From Ophthalmolycus amberensis (Eukaryota; Chordata; Actinopteri; Perciformes; Zoarcidae): 64,000 nucleotides of DNA. The notes beneath the pieces are model-generated. The model was not told where the DNA came from and ran no database searches. It saw nothing but the letters and a program-made list of their open reading frames with translations. A program made the translations under genes and the position numbers. The DNA lies in assembly GCA_024529925.1 (NCBI GenBank), contig JAFEUB010000314.1:157001-221000 (forward strand), given 5' to 3'. The stretch's first letter is position 1, and every line of letters starts with the position of its first letter. Below are positions 50,772 through 63,420 of this stretch, in pieces.

Positions 50772-50935
50772 TACCTCCGCCAACGCAAGGTTATGTTTTC
50801 TGTTTGGTTTGTCTGTTTGTCAGCAGGATTAGGGCCCGATTTTCATCAAACTCAGTGGAATGGTGTAGCTCGATACAAATCCTGGGACGGATACACAGAA
50901 TGTTCTTCACTTTCTTCAACATTGCACGATCTGCA
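50772..50935. repeat. Interspersed repeat (acctccgccaa family), degraded
   Basis: The block opens cctccgccaacgcaaggtta and continues tttgtctgtttgtcagcagg, gattttcatcaaactcagtg and cactttcttcaacattgc. This matches the order of a repeat I recall from many fish and other animals. It ends next to the perfect inverted repeat at 50942-50987. Confidence 0.6.
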
Positions 50936-50941
50936 AATGTT

Positions 50942-50987
50942 GTGAGGTAAACGCAGTCTATGATTTCACAGACTGCGTTTACCTCAC
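50942..50987. repeat. Perfect 18-bp inverted repeat, 10-bp loop
   Basis: gtgaggtaaacgcagtct (50942-50959) is followed after ten bases by its exact reverse complement (50970-50987). Transcribed RNA would fold into an 18-bp stem. It directly follows an old interspersed repeat. Confidence 0.95.
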
Positions 50988-51949
50988 GAGGGGGCCGGGC
51001 CTTCGTGAGTTGATCGTGTTTTAGACAAGTGAGGCCTTCCTCTGCCTTTTGTAGAGCGATTTCATTCGGGGCATTACCGCCACACATTCACAACAATGAG
51101 GGGTTTGACAAAGTATTACAAACGGTGTTATCTGGCTCCGCACATGGGAGCAGAGTTTCCCATTTGCATGTGATGGTGTGAAGAGGGAAAACATCTCCTC
51201 TGAAAACAAGATTTCAGTTATTATTTTATTCTGGGTCCACACTGTTTTACTCCTTCAGGCACCAACCAAGTGTCATCCTGCCAGTGTCATGGGGTCCTTC
51301 ATATTCAAAGTGTGTGTTCAGTTTTGAGCTATTTGTGCTTTACTTAAAAATATCCATTTGATGTTTCTTCATACTTCTACGCCTCCACATTTAGAAATGA
51401 CGCACTTTTTATTCAATTACATGCATTTGACAGCTATAGCTACTATAATTACTGTACTTTTGATTACTAAAATACACATTATCAATGTGTTTAATATGAA
51501 CTATCGATATAGATTAGAAAACCAAAAACATAAAGTAACAAAAAGTTAACTGAAATTCGCTCCACACCAACCGGATACAACGTTGAAATGTCCCTCTATG
51601 CATCCGTAATAACTATTTAATAAAACACATGCCTGGGTGTGGAGATTTTGTCGTTCAACTGTAATGTTCATACATTTTAATTCATTATAAATAAATAATA
51701 TTTTGCTCTTATTATCATTTATTTATTGTGATTCTGAGTGGAGAAATGTCATGACGTGTTTCTCATCATGGACGAGGAATGGTGGAAAGTTTGAATGTGA
51801 AAATGTATCGGTAAAAAGTATCTTCAAAATGTGTTTCACTCTTCATGAGCTCAGAGGGATCTCTTAGGTTTTGATCGTTCCGCCATTGTAACAGAGAGGA
51901 AGCGAAAGGTAAAGAGAGGTTTTATTTCTCTTCAGAGTCCTTTCCTTAA

Positions 51950-52152
51950 GGGTCCGACAGCGGACGTACATTGAGATCCAGGAGTTGCCCAATAGGGTTA
52001 CATTGTAGCCCGTTTAGCGGCTGGAGTTTGCAGCATTCTCCCTCAATACTGGACCTATTTCAAACAGTGTTGTCTCCATTAGTCACTTAAACACAAAAAA
52101 CATGGGGAAAATAGGGTCCAGGTTGAATAATACCAAAGTTACCCTTTAAATT
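51950..52152. repeat. Probable interspersed repeat
   Basis: The segments cccaatagggttacattgta, gtctccattagtcacttaaa, acatggggaaaatagggtcc and aaagttacccttta resemble a fish repeat I recall. Its left boundary is unclear. Confidence 0.45.
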
Positions 52153-52429
52153 CCTCTGATAAATCTTCCAAATTGGAGAAAGATGGTGTTCTTTGGACAA
52201 TGTCAGCGAGTGTGCGCTGCCGTGTTGCTCAGCCGATCTATGTGGGTTTCATTGGTCAGCCTCGGTTTGAACCTGTTAACACTGAAATCCTGAGCGACAC
52301 AGCTAAACAAACGCACACCAAATGTGTAGGCGATGGTCGTGCACAACTCTTCCAGAACATTCTTTATCTAAATAGTTTACCCTATATACATGCAAGTGGA
52401 AGGCCAAGGTAATTGAAAGCCTTGTTGAG

Positions 52430-52463
52430 TGTGTGTGTGTGTGTGTGTGGGGGGGGGGGGGGG
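52430..52463. repeat. (TG)n followed by G run
   Basis: About 20 bp of gt, then 15 G. Confidence 0.9.
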
Positions 52464-52789
52464 TGTTTGTGTAAAGGATGAGTAATCGAGAGGGATTTGC
52501 AAAGTTGTCGTCCACACACTTGTGAGGCGGGAGTCAGATTGGTTTCTTTATGCAGCTCTCTTTGTCTCACACACACACAGGCCCGTGTCATCCACGCCGT
52601 TGACGCCGGGCCTTATCTGGCAATTACCTTCCAATACTGAAGGCATTCGGCATAACTGACGATGTTGACATCGGAGTGAAATGCATTTTATCCTTTTCAT
52701 TTGCATATTTTAATTACACTGCCACGGTAGGGGGAGAACATGAGACATCTCGATGAATGTCTGTTATGCCGTTTCACTTTTGATGGGTC

Positions 52790-52792
<3 letters not shown>

Positions 52793-52852
<60 letters not shown>
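52793..52852. repeat. (TG)n, about 60 bp
   Basis: Uninterrupted tg after one initial ga. Confidence 0.95.
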
Positions 52853-52854
<2 letters not shown>

Positions 52855-53570
52855 AGAATGATGTGTCTACTGAGGTGGTGAGTTAGCGGTGTTGAGGTTT
52901 GGTATCAATCATGCAGCAGGGTCAGGAGCACCTCAGCGTGAGGCCGACTGTGAGTAGAGGAGGAGGTTACCCGATGAATAATGAATCCAACGCTTTTCCA
53001 TTGGAGCCTCTGTCATTGAACATGTTTCGTTGTGAAGCATGTCATACTGGGCCTTTCTGTTCACTTTGAGTCCCAGTTCCTATGTGCTGTCACTGCAGAA
53101 CATAGAAAAACTTAACTTAGCATCGAATAATGATTCATAAGGGAACCATAATAGAGGATGGTTCACCAAATTAGATCCACGCTTCATTATCGCACGTTTG
53201 TTAACATTGTAAACTATAGAAATTATAATGGTAAGCGATGACAAAATGGTCAAATGAAATGATTCCATAAAACCGTGAGCGTTGCCAGCTGAACAAAACC
53301 CATGCTCAGCTAAACTGCACCATGCCGGCTTTATTCAGCGCCATGCAAACTGAGTGCTGCGCGAGGAGGTGTTACAGTATGTAGGCCAACCCGGCATGAG
53401 CTCCGTTTGAAGTATTGCAGCATTTTGCCAGCGCGTAGTGGAATAGCAGAGGTCTACTTTTAGCTCCAGTGATGCGCAGACACGACAGCCATTCATTGCA
53501 CTCGCAGCCGTGGAAGGCGACAACATGAAGAGAAGGGGGAATGGCGCGCACAGACGTTCACAGAAGGGGC

Positions 53571-53596
53571 TACACACACACACACACGCACACACC
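53571..53596. repeat. (CA)n, about 25 bp
   Basis: ca array with one cg. Confidence 0.9.
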
Positions 53597-53830
53597 AGCA
53601 TATGCACATACCGGTAAATGTACAAATAAAAGAACCGCATGCACACTCCGATGCTCCGAGACACACACACACATTCGCACACTCCTGCAGATGCGCAATG
53701 AGTGTTTATCCATTTAGTTTTGCTGTTTGTTTGTTTTGCTCGGTAAATCCTAACCACCGCACAGCTGCTGCTGCTGCTGGAGCAGGCATGGACAGCAGGT
53801 TGGGGATTCATTAGCTCTTGTTGTCCTACA

Positions 53831-53857
53831 CCCCCCCCCCCCCCCCCCCCCCCCCCC
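53831..53857. repeat. C homopolymer, 27 bp
   Basis: Longest homopolymer of the window. Confidence 0.95.
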
Positions 53858-55900
53858 AACAGATTTCTGTCGGCTTGGAGCAGGATACTGGTTATGTGGA
53901 GCTGATTTCTGCACTGTTTTCTTTTTCTTATTATCTTCTTTTTTGAGTTTTTAAAGTTTCCATGATGAATACTAATACTGTGCTTCTCTGGAGAAGCTTG
54001 CTGAGTGACCCAAGTGATGTCATCGGGGTTATCTCAGCTTTGACCTGTAATTGGATGATGCAAGTTTTTAACAGTCCCGCGTCGCAAACTGGTAGCATGG
54101 AGTTGGAAATCTGTCTGCGTTGACCCAGAAATGATGTGCGGTGAGATCATGTGAGATGAGAGATGAGAGGAGAGGATCCAGTGTCTTTGGAGCTTGACTC
54201 ATGATGGGGAATAACGGTCAGAATATGGTCAAATTCTTTATAATATTAGATGTTAGTGACTTAAATAAGCATCCTCAGGCAACTCAAAAACGTTATCAGG
54301 ACTCCCTACATGTAGTTTGATCTGATTTGAGTGACAGTGCTGCTAACAGTTCCACAACTGCCATCAAATCTAGCTGATTCGCGATTGATGAATGGAAGTA
54401 CATGGCACCTGAGCTCCGTCCACTTCCGACCAGGTAAACAGCTCAGACGAAACAAACAGATTCTGTCAATTAAAATGACCAAAACAGTTCTTTGTGATCA
54501 GGCAAGAGCACATCGCTCATGTTAAGATTGAGAAAACAGGCGCTCAAGGACTTTAAAAAGTCAGCTTGTCATGGCAAACCAATAGAGAATCTTAAAAGGG
54601 AGAATTCGGCACCTTTTTATGTGGATGTCAAATCAGTGTAGATTGGAAAATGTAGTCGATTGAAGCACTAAATTCCTCAGTGTGTGCTATGTTGACCCAG
54701 AAAGCTATTTTATATAGTTATTTGTTGCGCGTTACGTCGTCGGAGGCCAGAAAGAACTACAGGCGGCTTGGATTCCTAGTCTCCGCCTCTGAGTAGCCAG
54801 GGGGCATGCTCAAAAACACATCTTCTTTGTTCTCTTCACTTGTATTGCAAACAGCTTGAATGGAATCCCAAAATATGAGTAGAGTGTGTTATGTACGAGG
54901 ATAGATGTTCAGCCGAATGTATTCCAGCACGAGTATGCGACTGAAGACATGTGCAAGAGGATAGTTGGTCTCAGAAGCTCGCTGCATCCTGGTACATGTA
55001 GGCACCGCCGGCACGACGCCGCGGGCAGCATTGACTAATCTATTGCTTTAATTAACTACATTTACCTTCAATACTGAACATGCTTTTATTATTTTGACTT
55101 CTGATAGTTCAGAACCTCTTTCAACCAAACAACTACAGTATAATCTTTAGAAAGATATATTTTTCGGCCTGAAAAAGGATCACGTTAATTAACATACAGA
55201 AGCAAGATGAGGTCAGCTTGTGGCAAAGCTCAGTACCAGACCTGACCTCAATTATCAAATCAAATTGATAAATTATCATATATTGTATATATATTATATT
55301 ATTTTAATATATTATATTTTAGACCCAAGTATGTGGACTAAAATGCCGGTATTATAACGGTAAGATACAAAGCATACGGCACCAATGACTCTCGTCTTCT
55401 AAAAGCATCACACGAGTCTTTTCAGCTGGTGTCCATCACAGCAATGACCAAAAAACAATTACCGTAGCTTTGTACAGATGCTGTCCACGCGCCCACACAC
55501 ATCATGCCATACATTGTGTCCGATCTGGCCCGTGGCACCCCTATTTCACCCGCCATTACCCTCTGACTGGATGGAAGCCCCCAGGGACAGCAACACCCAA
55601 GGGAGCCAAATGATGGATCAACAGGGAGTGCAGGGAAGGAAGAGGTGAGGGAAATGATAAAGAAGCAATGAGACAGGGGAGATGATGGCTTTTCGATTCT
55701 GAGCACACACACAAACACACACACGTGAAAAGGATTGTGGTGGGAGTGTGTGATCAGGCAGTTGAGCTATTGTTCCTTGGGGTTGTAAAAGTGTTCACAA
55801 GGCAACAAAACCTGATCGATAGACACACACCGCCACTCTGTAAAGACTCTAGTTAAAGAAGGAGTGAAATAGATACCGGCCCTTCTTCTTGTCCCTGTGG

Positions 55901-55901
<1 letters not shown>

Positions 55902-55934
<33 letters not shown>
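55902..55934. repeat. (CA)n, 33 bp
   Basis: Uninterrupted ca array. Confidence 0.95.
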
Positions 55935-55936
<2 letters not shown>

Positions 55937-56046
55937 GCCAATGTATCATCTCACTTCCTCTGACTGTTTGTCCCTTTGTGACTCATTTTGTCTCTGTCAG
56001 AGGCTCTCATCCTTCTCCCTCCCTGTCATCCTTCCTCTGTGTACGA

Positions 56047-56068
56047 GTGTGTGTGTGTGTGTGTGTGT
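56047..56068. repeat. (GT)n, 22 bp
   Basis: tg-type array between two ca arrays. Confidence 0.9.
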
Positions 56069-56318
56069 TCTTCTGCATCCCTCTGCCACACTTGGACCGG
56101 CCCGTGACAAAACAAAACAAGAGCAGTCGCACTCCTCAGTGCTAAACACACACACTACACACACACTAATACATAAACATGCATGTGCAGCTCGAGGCTC
56201 TGGGACACCCTTGTGGGCACACGGTCGTGCTCTGCTGGGAGCTGGCCTGGTTTCTCTTTCACCAGCGTCCACACACGTTTTCTATATTGCTGCTGCATGC
56301 GCTATCTCTGTTGTTGTA

Positions 56319-56319
<1 letters not shown>

Positions 56320-56361
<42 letters not shown>
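56320..56361. repeat. (CA)n, 42 bp
   Basis: Uninterrupted ca array. Confidence 0.95.
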
Positions 56362-56364
<3 letters not shown>

Positions 56365-57689
56365 CAAACAGGACGACAACAGCTTGAGACGACATCAAAA
56401 CACATTGATGCAAACACACAGACACACACACACTCGTTAAAGGGTGGAGCGAGAGAAAGTTGAAAGAAAGTCCAATGACAGTGCGCACACACACACACAT
56501 ATACACAAAGGACAGGACTTCAGAGGCTAGTAGCCTTAGCCCCAGACGAAACCCTGAAAGATGGAAGGACTGAGCCACAGGGGACTGGGGAGATCTAGCG
56601 AAGGGGCATCCAATGAAAAGGAAAACCAGTGAAAGATAAAATAGTCTAATAACCTGACGAAAATGTGACAACCCAAAGCCTTTTCTTTACAGTTGTATTG
56701 CTCTTGATTTCCTTTCTTTGTTGATTTGGCGACACCTGGTGGTTAAAAAGGACCACAAAATAAGTTACTCAGTGCCGGTTGAATGCTTTCAATCAGAAGC
56801 AGTAAATGTTGGGTTAGCATGAGCAGTAATCCAGTTAGGCTAATATCAATGTGATAAAACTACAAACAGTAACGCTGGATTACATTGCATCCAATATTTC
56901 TTTGTGCACAGATAAGCAATTTAATCTATTTGTTGAATGGCGGACTCCGCCACTCCCAATGAAAACTACAATATATGGAGGTAAAAACATGCAGACCATG
57001 AATAGTTTTAAAATTGTCAAATGCCTCTTAAACTGAGGGAATGAGGCGCCACTTTACTAAATGTGGGACCACGTTGCTGTTGTTTGTGCAAGTCAGAGGT
57101 GACTGTCGCAGAAAGAAATGGAGAGAGGAGAAGAACAGTGAAATAGCACTTAGGGAGGCGTGCAGACTAGTCCATGGCATCGAGCAGGTCTTCCCTTCAA
57201 ACGGCTGATTGTTCACGTCTCAAAATGCTGTTGTTTCTCTGCTCTGGAAAGGGTACAGCCCATTAGACACATCCACACACTTAGAAGGGTCCTGCCCGGT
57301 GTGTGGGCATATCATCAGAATGATTTCACAGATAATTTGGTTGTCACAGCCAGGCAATAGTTATACCAACTTTAGAGAGAGAACGCGCCCAATAAGAAAG
57401 AAGGAAAGCAGCGCAGCGAATTACCCAAGGACCAGTCGCTGTGATTGGTGTTTGTGGAAAACAATAATACACTTAGACACCATTTGCAAACGTGCAGCCT
57501 ATCCAACAGGTAGGCGGCTTTCATCACCTCTGAAAGAACCGGGCTCAATCTGAGGCGTGTGTTTGTGTGTCCTGTCCAAAATGTGTGCGTCCGATCCATT
57601 ATTCAGATGCTTCGAGCCGCCCACATCTGTTCGTGTCTCTGGACGACACACACTCTCTCCTCTGATAGACAATCATTGCTACGCTGCCA

Positions 57690-57727
57690 AGAACACACAC
57701 GCACACACACGCACACACACACACACA
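57690..57727. repeat. (CA)n with cg interruptions
   Basis: cacacacg units then pure ca. Confidence 0.85.
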
Positions 57728-58238
57728 CTCACGCGGAGAGCCCTGGCACCCATGTCAACCTCAAACAATGAATTTGCATGGGATGTAGTGTGTGAGGAGC
57801 ACCGTTTGTCATCCAGCAGCCACACCGTTTGCACACAAATCACAATCGCATGTATGGCTGCACCCAAAGTCACAGATGCACGCACCTCTGCCCGCACACA
57901 CAAATCATTATGACAGGTATACGGATACAAGAAACGTGTACACGATTGGTGCTACAAGCATGATGTCAAAAGACTCACTGCAACTTCATTGTGACTGCAG
58001 GATAGACGCTTCAAAATGATCGGTCACAATGCACGGAAAAAGGGCCTGCGAGTGCGCTCGGATGATACACGGGCTTCGTGTGTGTGTGATGGAGACGGAA
58101 AAGATGAGGGCATTTGCATTATTCCCATCTTTGTGGACTCACTTCATACGTGTTGTGTGCGTGTGTGAAAGAGAGAGAGAGGGAGGTGGAGAGAAAAGGA
58201 GGCAGTCTTCTCTGTAGTATGAGCCTTTGATCAGAGTC

Positions 58239-58386
<148 letters not shown>

Positions 58387-59562
58387 AGCCAACCCCTGGT
58401 GTCTTGGAGGCAGATGAAACACTGTGCCTCTATCCGGGACTCACAGAACACCCACTATCCGTCTCTCCTTTACTCTCTCCCCCCCCCCCCAGCCACCAGT
58501 CCTTACCACAGCCATTTTAAAGGCTATTCATGTAGAGCCGCGCTTTCATCTCGCATTGCGGCGTTTTAACCAGCTCCTCTTGTTTTCTGTTGTTGTTGTT
58601 TTGTTTTTTTCCAGCCTTTTATCAGATCATAGAGGAGGAGGACGGGTGAAGTGGCCCGCTGTTGTACACTGACTCACAGTCAGGTGGACGCCGCGTGAAG
58701 GCGCAGAGAGAGACGGCGGCTTTGGCCGGAACAAGACGACGTTATAGGACCTGTGCTGTCTGCCGGCTCTGTGTGGCTCAGATCAGTCGCTTCTAAAAAC
58801 ATAGCAATAGATGATCCTTCTTCATGACTTTGCACAATAATAATAACGTTAATATCTGGCTCCCTTATTGTGTGCAAGAAAGTACTCTGACATAGAAGTA
58901 TTGCTTCGTATCGCATTAATTAGCTTAATTGATGACCTCATAAGCACATTTGGGTATGTTTGATATATCGTGGCGATTACAGCAGGGCATTAGGCAGCTT
59001 ATTTGCCTCGGCTTAATGAATGCACTCAGACATGCAGCTTGTTTGTGTGTGTTTAATGAGCAGCACAACAGCCAGTGAATGCATGATGTGCTTACTGATA
59101 TGTTGATGATGAAACTCTTGTTTTTATGGATCACCTGAGATGATGAATATTTATCGGTTGTACTTGCAGGATGACGAGATCAATGATTTGGTAACATTGT
59201 GAACTTCAGTAAAGTGCAAGCCTTTACCATAAGTGCAGTGTTTACAGGCAGACTCACTCGTGGGGAAATAAAAGTGTAAATTCAGTATAGATATGTACGC
59301 GTAAAAGGGTGATGAGGCAAACGTCTTCTGTCAGAAGAAGAGATACTCACCGTTGTGTATTTTATTGTTCTGCATCATGTTTTTCGCCACAAGGTGACAC
59401 TGTGTTCACATCTATTAGGTTGTATCTTGTTAAGAAGTGTTGTTATTTCTGTTTGCTGAGGTTTAGCGAGGCCACGCCTGTCACTGCAGCTTTTTTCACC
59501 ATTTATATATTAAGTAATCCTATTCCTGATATTGTCATTTGTGTAATTCCTACTATTGATTA

Positions 59563-59665
59563 TACCTTCGCCATTAAGGAGGTGTCCTGTTTCGGTGTGT
59601 TTGTCTGCTTATCAGGAGGTTTACGGAAAAACCACTGGGCAGATTTACATGATTTACATTTTTTT
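59563..59665. repeat. Interspersed repeat, related to the acctccgccaa family
   Basis: The segments taccttcgccattaaggagg, gtgtttgtctgcttatcagg and aaaccactgggcagattta follow the opening of the same repeat type as at 50772. Only the first about 100 bases are recognisable. Confidence 0.5.
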
Positions 59666-60240
59666 ACATTCCAACTTACACATTTCAGTTGCATCATCAT
59701 TCCCCACACAGACGAGGAGTCGCAGCTTGTCTTCTTAAACCTGCCCACTACACCTGGATCCTGAATACATGTATATCTGGACTCCCATGTCCTGAACCAA
59801 AAGCCCACAGACAGTCACAACTTTCTGACTAGCTACATAAACCTATTTTTGATCTTGATAACAGTAATTAGGTGCGCAGAGCAGACAACAGACGTTTGGA
59901 AGGATCCAAGCGTCTGTCTGTATACGAGTGTTTAACCTCTGCTAGGCTTAATGGATGACCTTTCCAGCTCGCCTGCCTTTAATTAAGCTCTAATTGGGAG
60001 TCCCATTAGGATCGCAGAGGCTGCCAGTTAATGGGCACTGAAATAGAAAAGATTTAGGTCTTTTGGTGGAACAATCGAAGATACTCAGCAGCAATAATGA
60101 GAGGCAAATGTCAGCTAAGAGAAAAGCTAAGCTATTATTACAATGCTATGAATCAGCAACTGTTTTAGAGAAAGGAACGTTATCATTCCACTTTGCCAAC
60201 AGGAGTTTGTGTCACTGGTAAACCCATAAAACAACAATAC

Positions 60241-60273
60241 ATACATATATATATATATAATATATATATATAA
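60241..60273. repeat. (AT)n array
   Basis: Nearly pure ta repeat, self-complementary around one aa. Confidence 0.9.
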
Positions 60274-60784
60274 AGTATACATTTGGATGGAAACCAGACT
60301 TAAGATGGGGGTGTTTTTTATATATAGTTGTGACTGTGACATGTCAAAATATTTTTTGAGTCTTCTCACAGCATGCCATAACAATATTGATGATTGACAG
60401 TTGTTTGTGGAAATAAAAAAGAACGACATTGTTCAATCCTAAATTCAAAGCACAATGTTTCATCCCTTGTAATCCAGTCATGGATGTGATTCAGATTAGG
60501 GTCACCTGTATTCCTGGGAGTGCAGGCTGCTGTACTGTTCAAAGCCATGAGACGGAGTAAACGCCATGAAGAGAGGAGCTGAAAAAGCAATTTCGTCTCA
60601 CTTCCTTTGCTTTCTCTGTGTTCCGTCTGTCACTCCTTGTTGATGAATGATGGTGTTGCGCACACACACACATGCACACACTCATACATACTTGTTCTCA
60701 TGCAATTCTCTCTCGTGCAGAAGCTGATTTACAGGCCAAAGTAGGGAACATTTGCCAGACAGGTACTAAATGCTAAATGTACTG

Positions 60785-60956
60785 ATACTAACGCCATCTT
60801 GTCTCCCTCTCTTCTCCTCCCATCCCTGCACCACTTCTTCTTCTATATCCTCCTCCTCTTTGTTCTTTTTCCCATCTGTCCTCATCCCTCTTCTCTCCTT
60901 AAATACCCTCCCTCACCTTCTTCCTACATCCAACCTTTGTCTCTGCGAATACCCAG
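60785..60956 (+). promoter_or_regulatory. Polypyrimidine tract and acceptor of second exon
   Basis: About 170 bases of almost uninterrupted C+T (mostly cct/ctt/tcc runs) precede the acceptor AG at 60955-60956. This is much longer than a usual polypyrimidine tract and would offer many U2AF or PTB contact sites. The last bases are cgaatacccag, so the AG itself follows a short non-pyrimidine interruption. Confidence 0.75.
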
Positions 60957-61142
60957 GCTTTCTCAGTACAGGTGATCAGTCCGCTAAGGGGAACTACGGC
61001 CTGCTGGACCAGATTCAGGCCCTGCGTTGGCTCAACGAGAACATCGGCCACTTCGGCGGAGACCCCGACAGAATCACCATCTTTGGATCCGGAGCTGGGG
61101 CGTCCTGCGTCAACCTCCTCATCCTCTCGCACCACTCGGAGG
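60957..61142 (+). CDS. nlgn2: Neuroligin-2 internal exon (nucleophile-elbow segment), partial gene
   Basis: This 186-bp exon begins with two bases completing Gly, has 61 full codons and ends with the first base of the next split Gly codon before a gtaatt donor. The translation begins FLSTGDQSAKGNYGLLDQIQ and continues through ALRWLNENIGHFGGDPDRIT to LILSHHSE. It aligns with the cholinesterase stretch AL.W...NI..FGGDP and the nucleophile elbow. Acetylcholinesterase has GESAG there; this protein has GSGAG, lacking the catalytic Ser, which is typical of neuroligins and marks a non-enzymatic adhesion protein. HFGGDPDRITIFGSGAGASC and LLILSHHSEG match NLGN2 as recalled (about 4 of 62 residues differ from human) rather than NLGN1 (FFGGDPLRITVFGSGAGGSC) or NLGN3. 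The expected next segment, starting LFQKAIAQSG, is not in the window. Confidence 0.96.
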
Positions 61143-62320
61143 GTAATTTAAGACCGTTGCTTTTTATACAGAACACCCCCCGAGCACAATGTTTCCACTG
61201 GTCATGGGATTCCTTGATTATCTGACTTTGTTGTCGTCGTGTTTCTTGTGATTGCTAACAGCCTGGATCCAGCCCTGTGAATGACTCATTAACCACACGT
61301 TTCTTGACAAATGGGTCGTGGCTGCTTACGTGATTTCCCCCTGGTCCGTTAATGTGTCAGTCCGCTCTAATCCCTGAATAGCCACAGGGCATATTTACAA
61401 TCTATCTCTGCGTATTTGTTCTCTGTATTTGCTGGAAACGGATGGCGATGCACACCTGCATGTCTGAATCATCCTTTAAAACTCTCAACAAAAACAAAAA
61501 TGATGTTCCTGTATTTGTTGCTTGAATTACTTGTGTTATGCTCAGCACAGTATATTTATTATGCTATATTTTTACCTATATTTGTCCTTTGGCTATTTGA
61601 TAATGCAATCATAGCAGCGAGGCTCTTCTATACCCATGTGGTCAGATGGATACTCAGTTAGCAGCATTTAGCCCAGAAATCGTTAAGTCCTGTGATGTCC
61701 GCTTGACACCTCTACCCTGGAAAGCACTGCTTTTCCTCTGAACTGAAGAATGTATGCAGCCGTGTGGCTAATGAGCGAGTCCGGGTTTGATCCAGGTTAT
61801 GTCGTTCACGTCTCTGGAAGATAAATAACGCTGGAGCTCGAACATTTCCCCACATTACCTGACTTGGCGAGCGCTCCGTGCTCTGTTAACGGTCCGCTGC
61901 TCTGCAGCACAGAGGCTCTACCTCCGCCGAGAGGCCTACATCCGTCTGACCTCATGCTCCCCATTACCGACAACACACCCCGAGGGCTAAGTGTTAACAT
62001 TGAACCGCCAAGAGTGAGCGGCCCACGGACCAATCGACTTTGATCTGAATTGAGATCAGTGTGGCTGACGACCCGCAGCCAAATGGTCGCGCACTCGCCG
62101 CCTTTGATCACGCTGTTCTTGAAGCTGTCCTCCTCCGATCGTAACTTCTCTGTTCTGTTCGCCGCTCGAGGACTCTCCCTCAATGTCGCTCTCCTCCATT
62201 CACTTTCCGTCTCACACACAAACCGCACAGGACAGAAGCAGGGAAGAAATGGTGGGTGAGGAGAAAGCGAGAGGTTAGAGAGAGCGTGTTCACACAACCA
62301 CGCATCTGTTTCAATAACCA

Positions 62321-62323
<3 letters not shown>

Positions 62324-62352
<29 letters not shown>
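62324..62352. repeat. (TG)n, 29 bp
   Basis: Uninterrupted tg array in the last intron. Confidence 0.9.
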
Positions 62353-63234
62353 CTAACAGCTCTCTTACTTTGACTCATTCTGTGCCTTGAGAACAAATAT
62401 GTGTATCATCAATGATTGAGTGAACATCTGTACACTGCTGCATGTCGCTGTGTCCCTCTAACACAACCTCTATAATTACCACTGATGTCTGCTCACCCGT
62501 CATCTTAACCCAGGCACACTCAACCTTTGTCCCTTAGCAGTAGAAACCGCCTAAGACCCCAATTGGTATATTTATATCATGATGATACAAAGTGTTTGTA
62601 ATTAATACAAAGCAGGCTTCCCATTTGAAAAGTTGTATATTACTTAAATTCGCTATGTTTACTGTGCATAGGATAGAAAATTGGAAAACGTATTCCAAGT
62701 GAAATTCCCATGTTGAGGATTGGAATTGTAACCCATTTAGCACTGAAATTATTGGCATATCTGATATTAAGAAAGGAAAGGTTGAAACCATATGTATAAC
62801 CACTCGATATCCTGTACGGAGGGAAAACGTTGCTTAAAAGCATATGTTGATTTGTTTGGGAATAGAGGACTGATACCACCCTCTTGTCTGCTCATTAATG
62901 GTGCCAAGTTTGGATCATTTCTATTGCCTCCACATGGCTCTCATCGCTTCCACGACAAAGCCGTGGGTGTTATCAGCATTAACTGTCGTGTAAACACAGT
63001 GTATAGCGGCAGCCGTGGGACACAAACTGGGACTCACATGCACTTTAACATGCATGAGCGGCCAGTCCGACTAAGTCAACTAGTACAGAGAAGCTCAGAT
63101 TACAACGCACTCCATTCTCTGCTCTGGTAGACACTCCTCCACCATATCTTTAGAGAGCAAATAGTTGTTTGCTGCTATATTAATGCTCTGAATTTCGAAT
63201 CTAGCAGCGTTTTAAGTATGGAGACAGAGGATGG

Positions 63235-63420
63235 GCAGCTTAACTTAACATGAAGGCAGGAAGCTGAGGTCAAGAGCTCGTCAAAATAAACTTAAAACAT
63301 TTCTAGCTAAGCTAATTACGTCCCAGCTCCAGGTCCTTAACGTTCAGACATGAGTGTGGTGTAAGTCTTCTCATCTGACTCTCTTAAAGTAAATGGAGAA
63401 GTGTCTTCTCTAAAATGTTA
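63235..63420. repeat. Interspersed repeat, same gctaagctaac family, with inverted part
   Basis: 63306-63420 carries agctaagctaatta, cccagctccagg, cagacatgagtgtggt, aagtcttctcatctgactct and a degraded ttctctaaaatgtt, matching the family order at 30145. The stretch 63237-63262 (agcttaacttaacatgaagg) looks like the family's ctaagcta block in the opposite orientation, suggesting two inverted remnants or an inverted-repeat element. Confidence 0.55.

Noticed and set aside
53335..53859. Minus-strand 174-codon frame starting with a Gly run
   Set aside because: The start lies in the C homopolymer and the rest has no domain resemblance.
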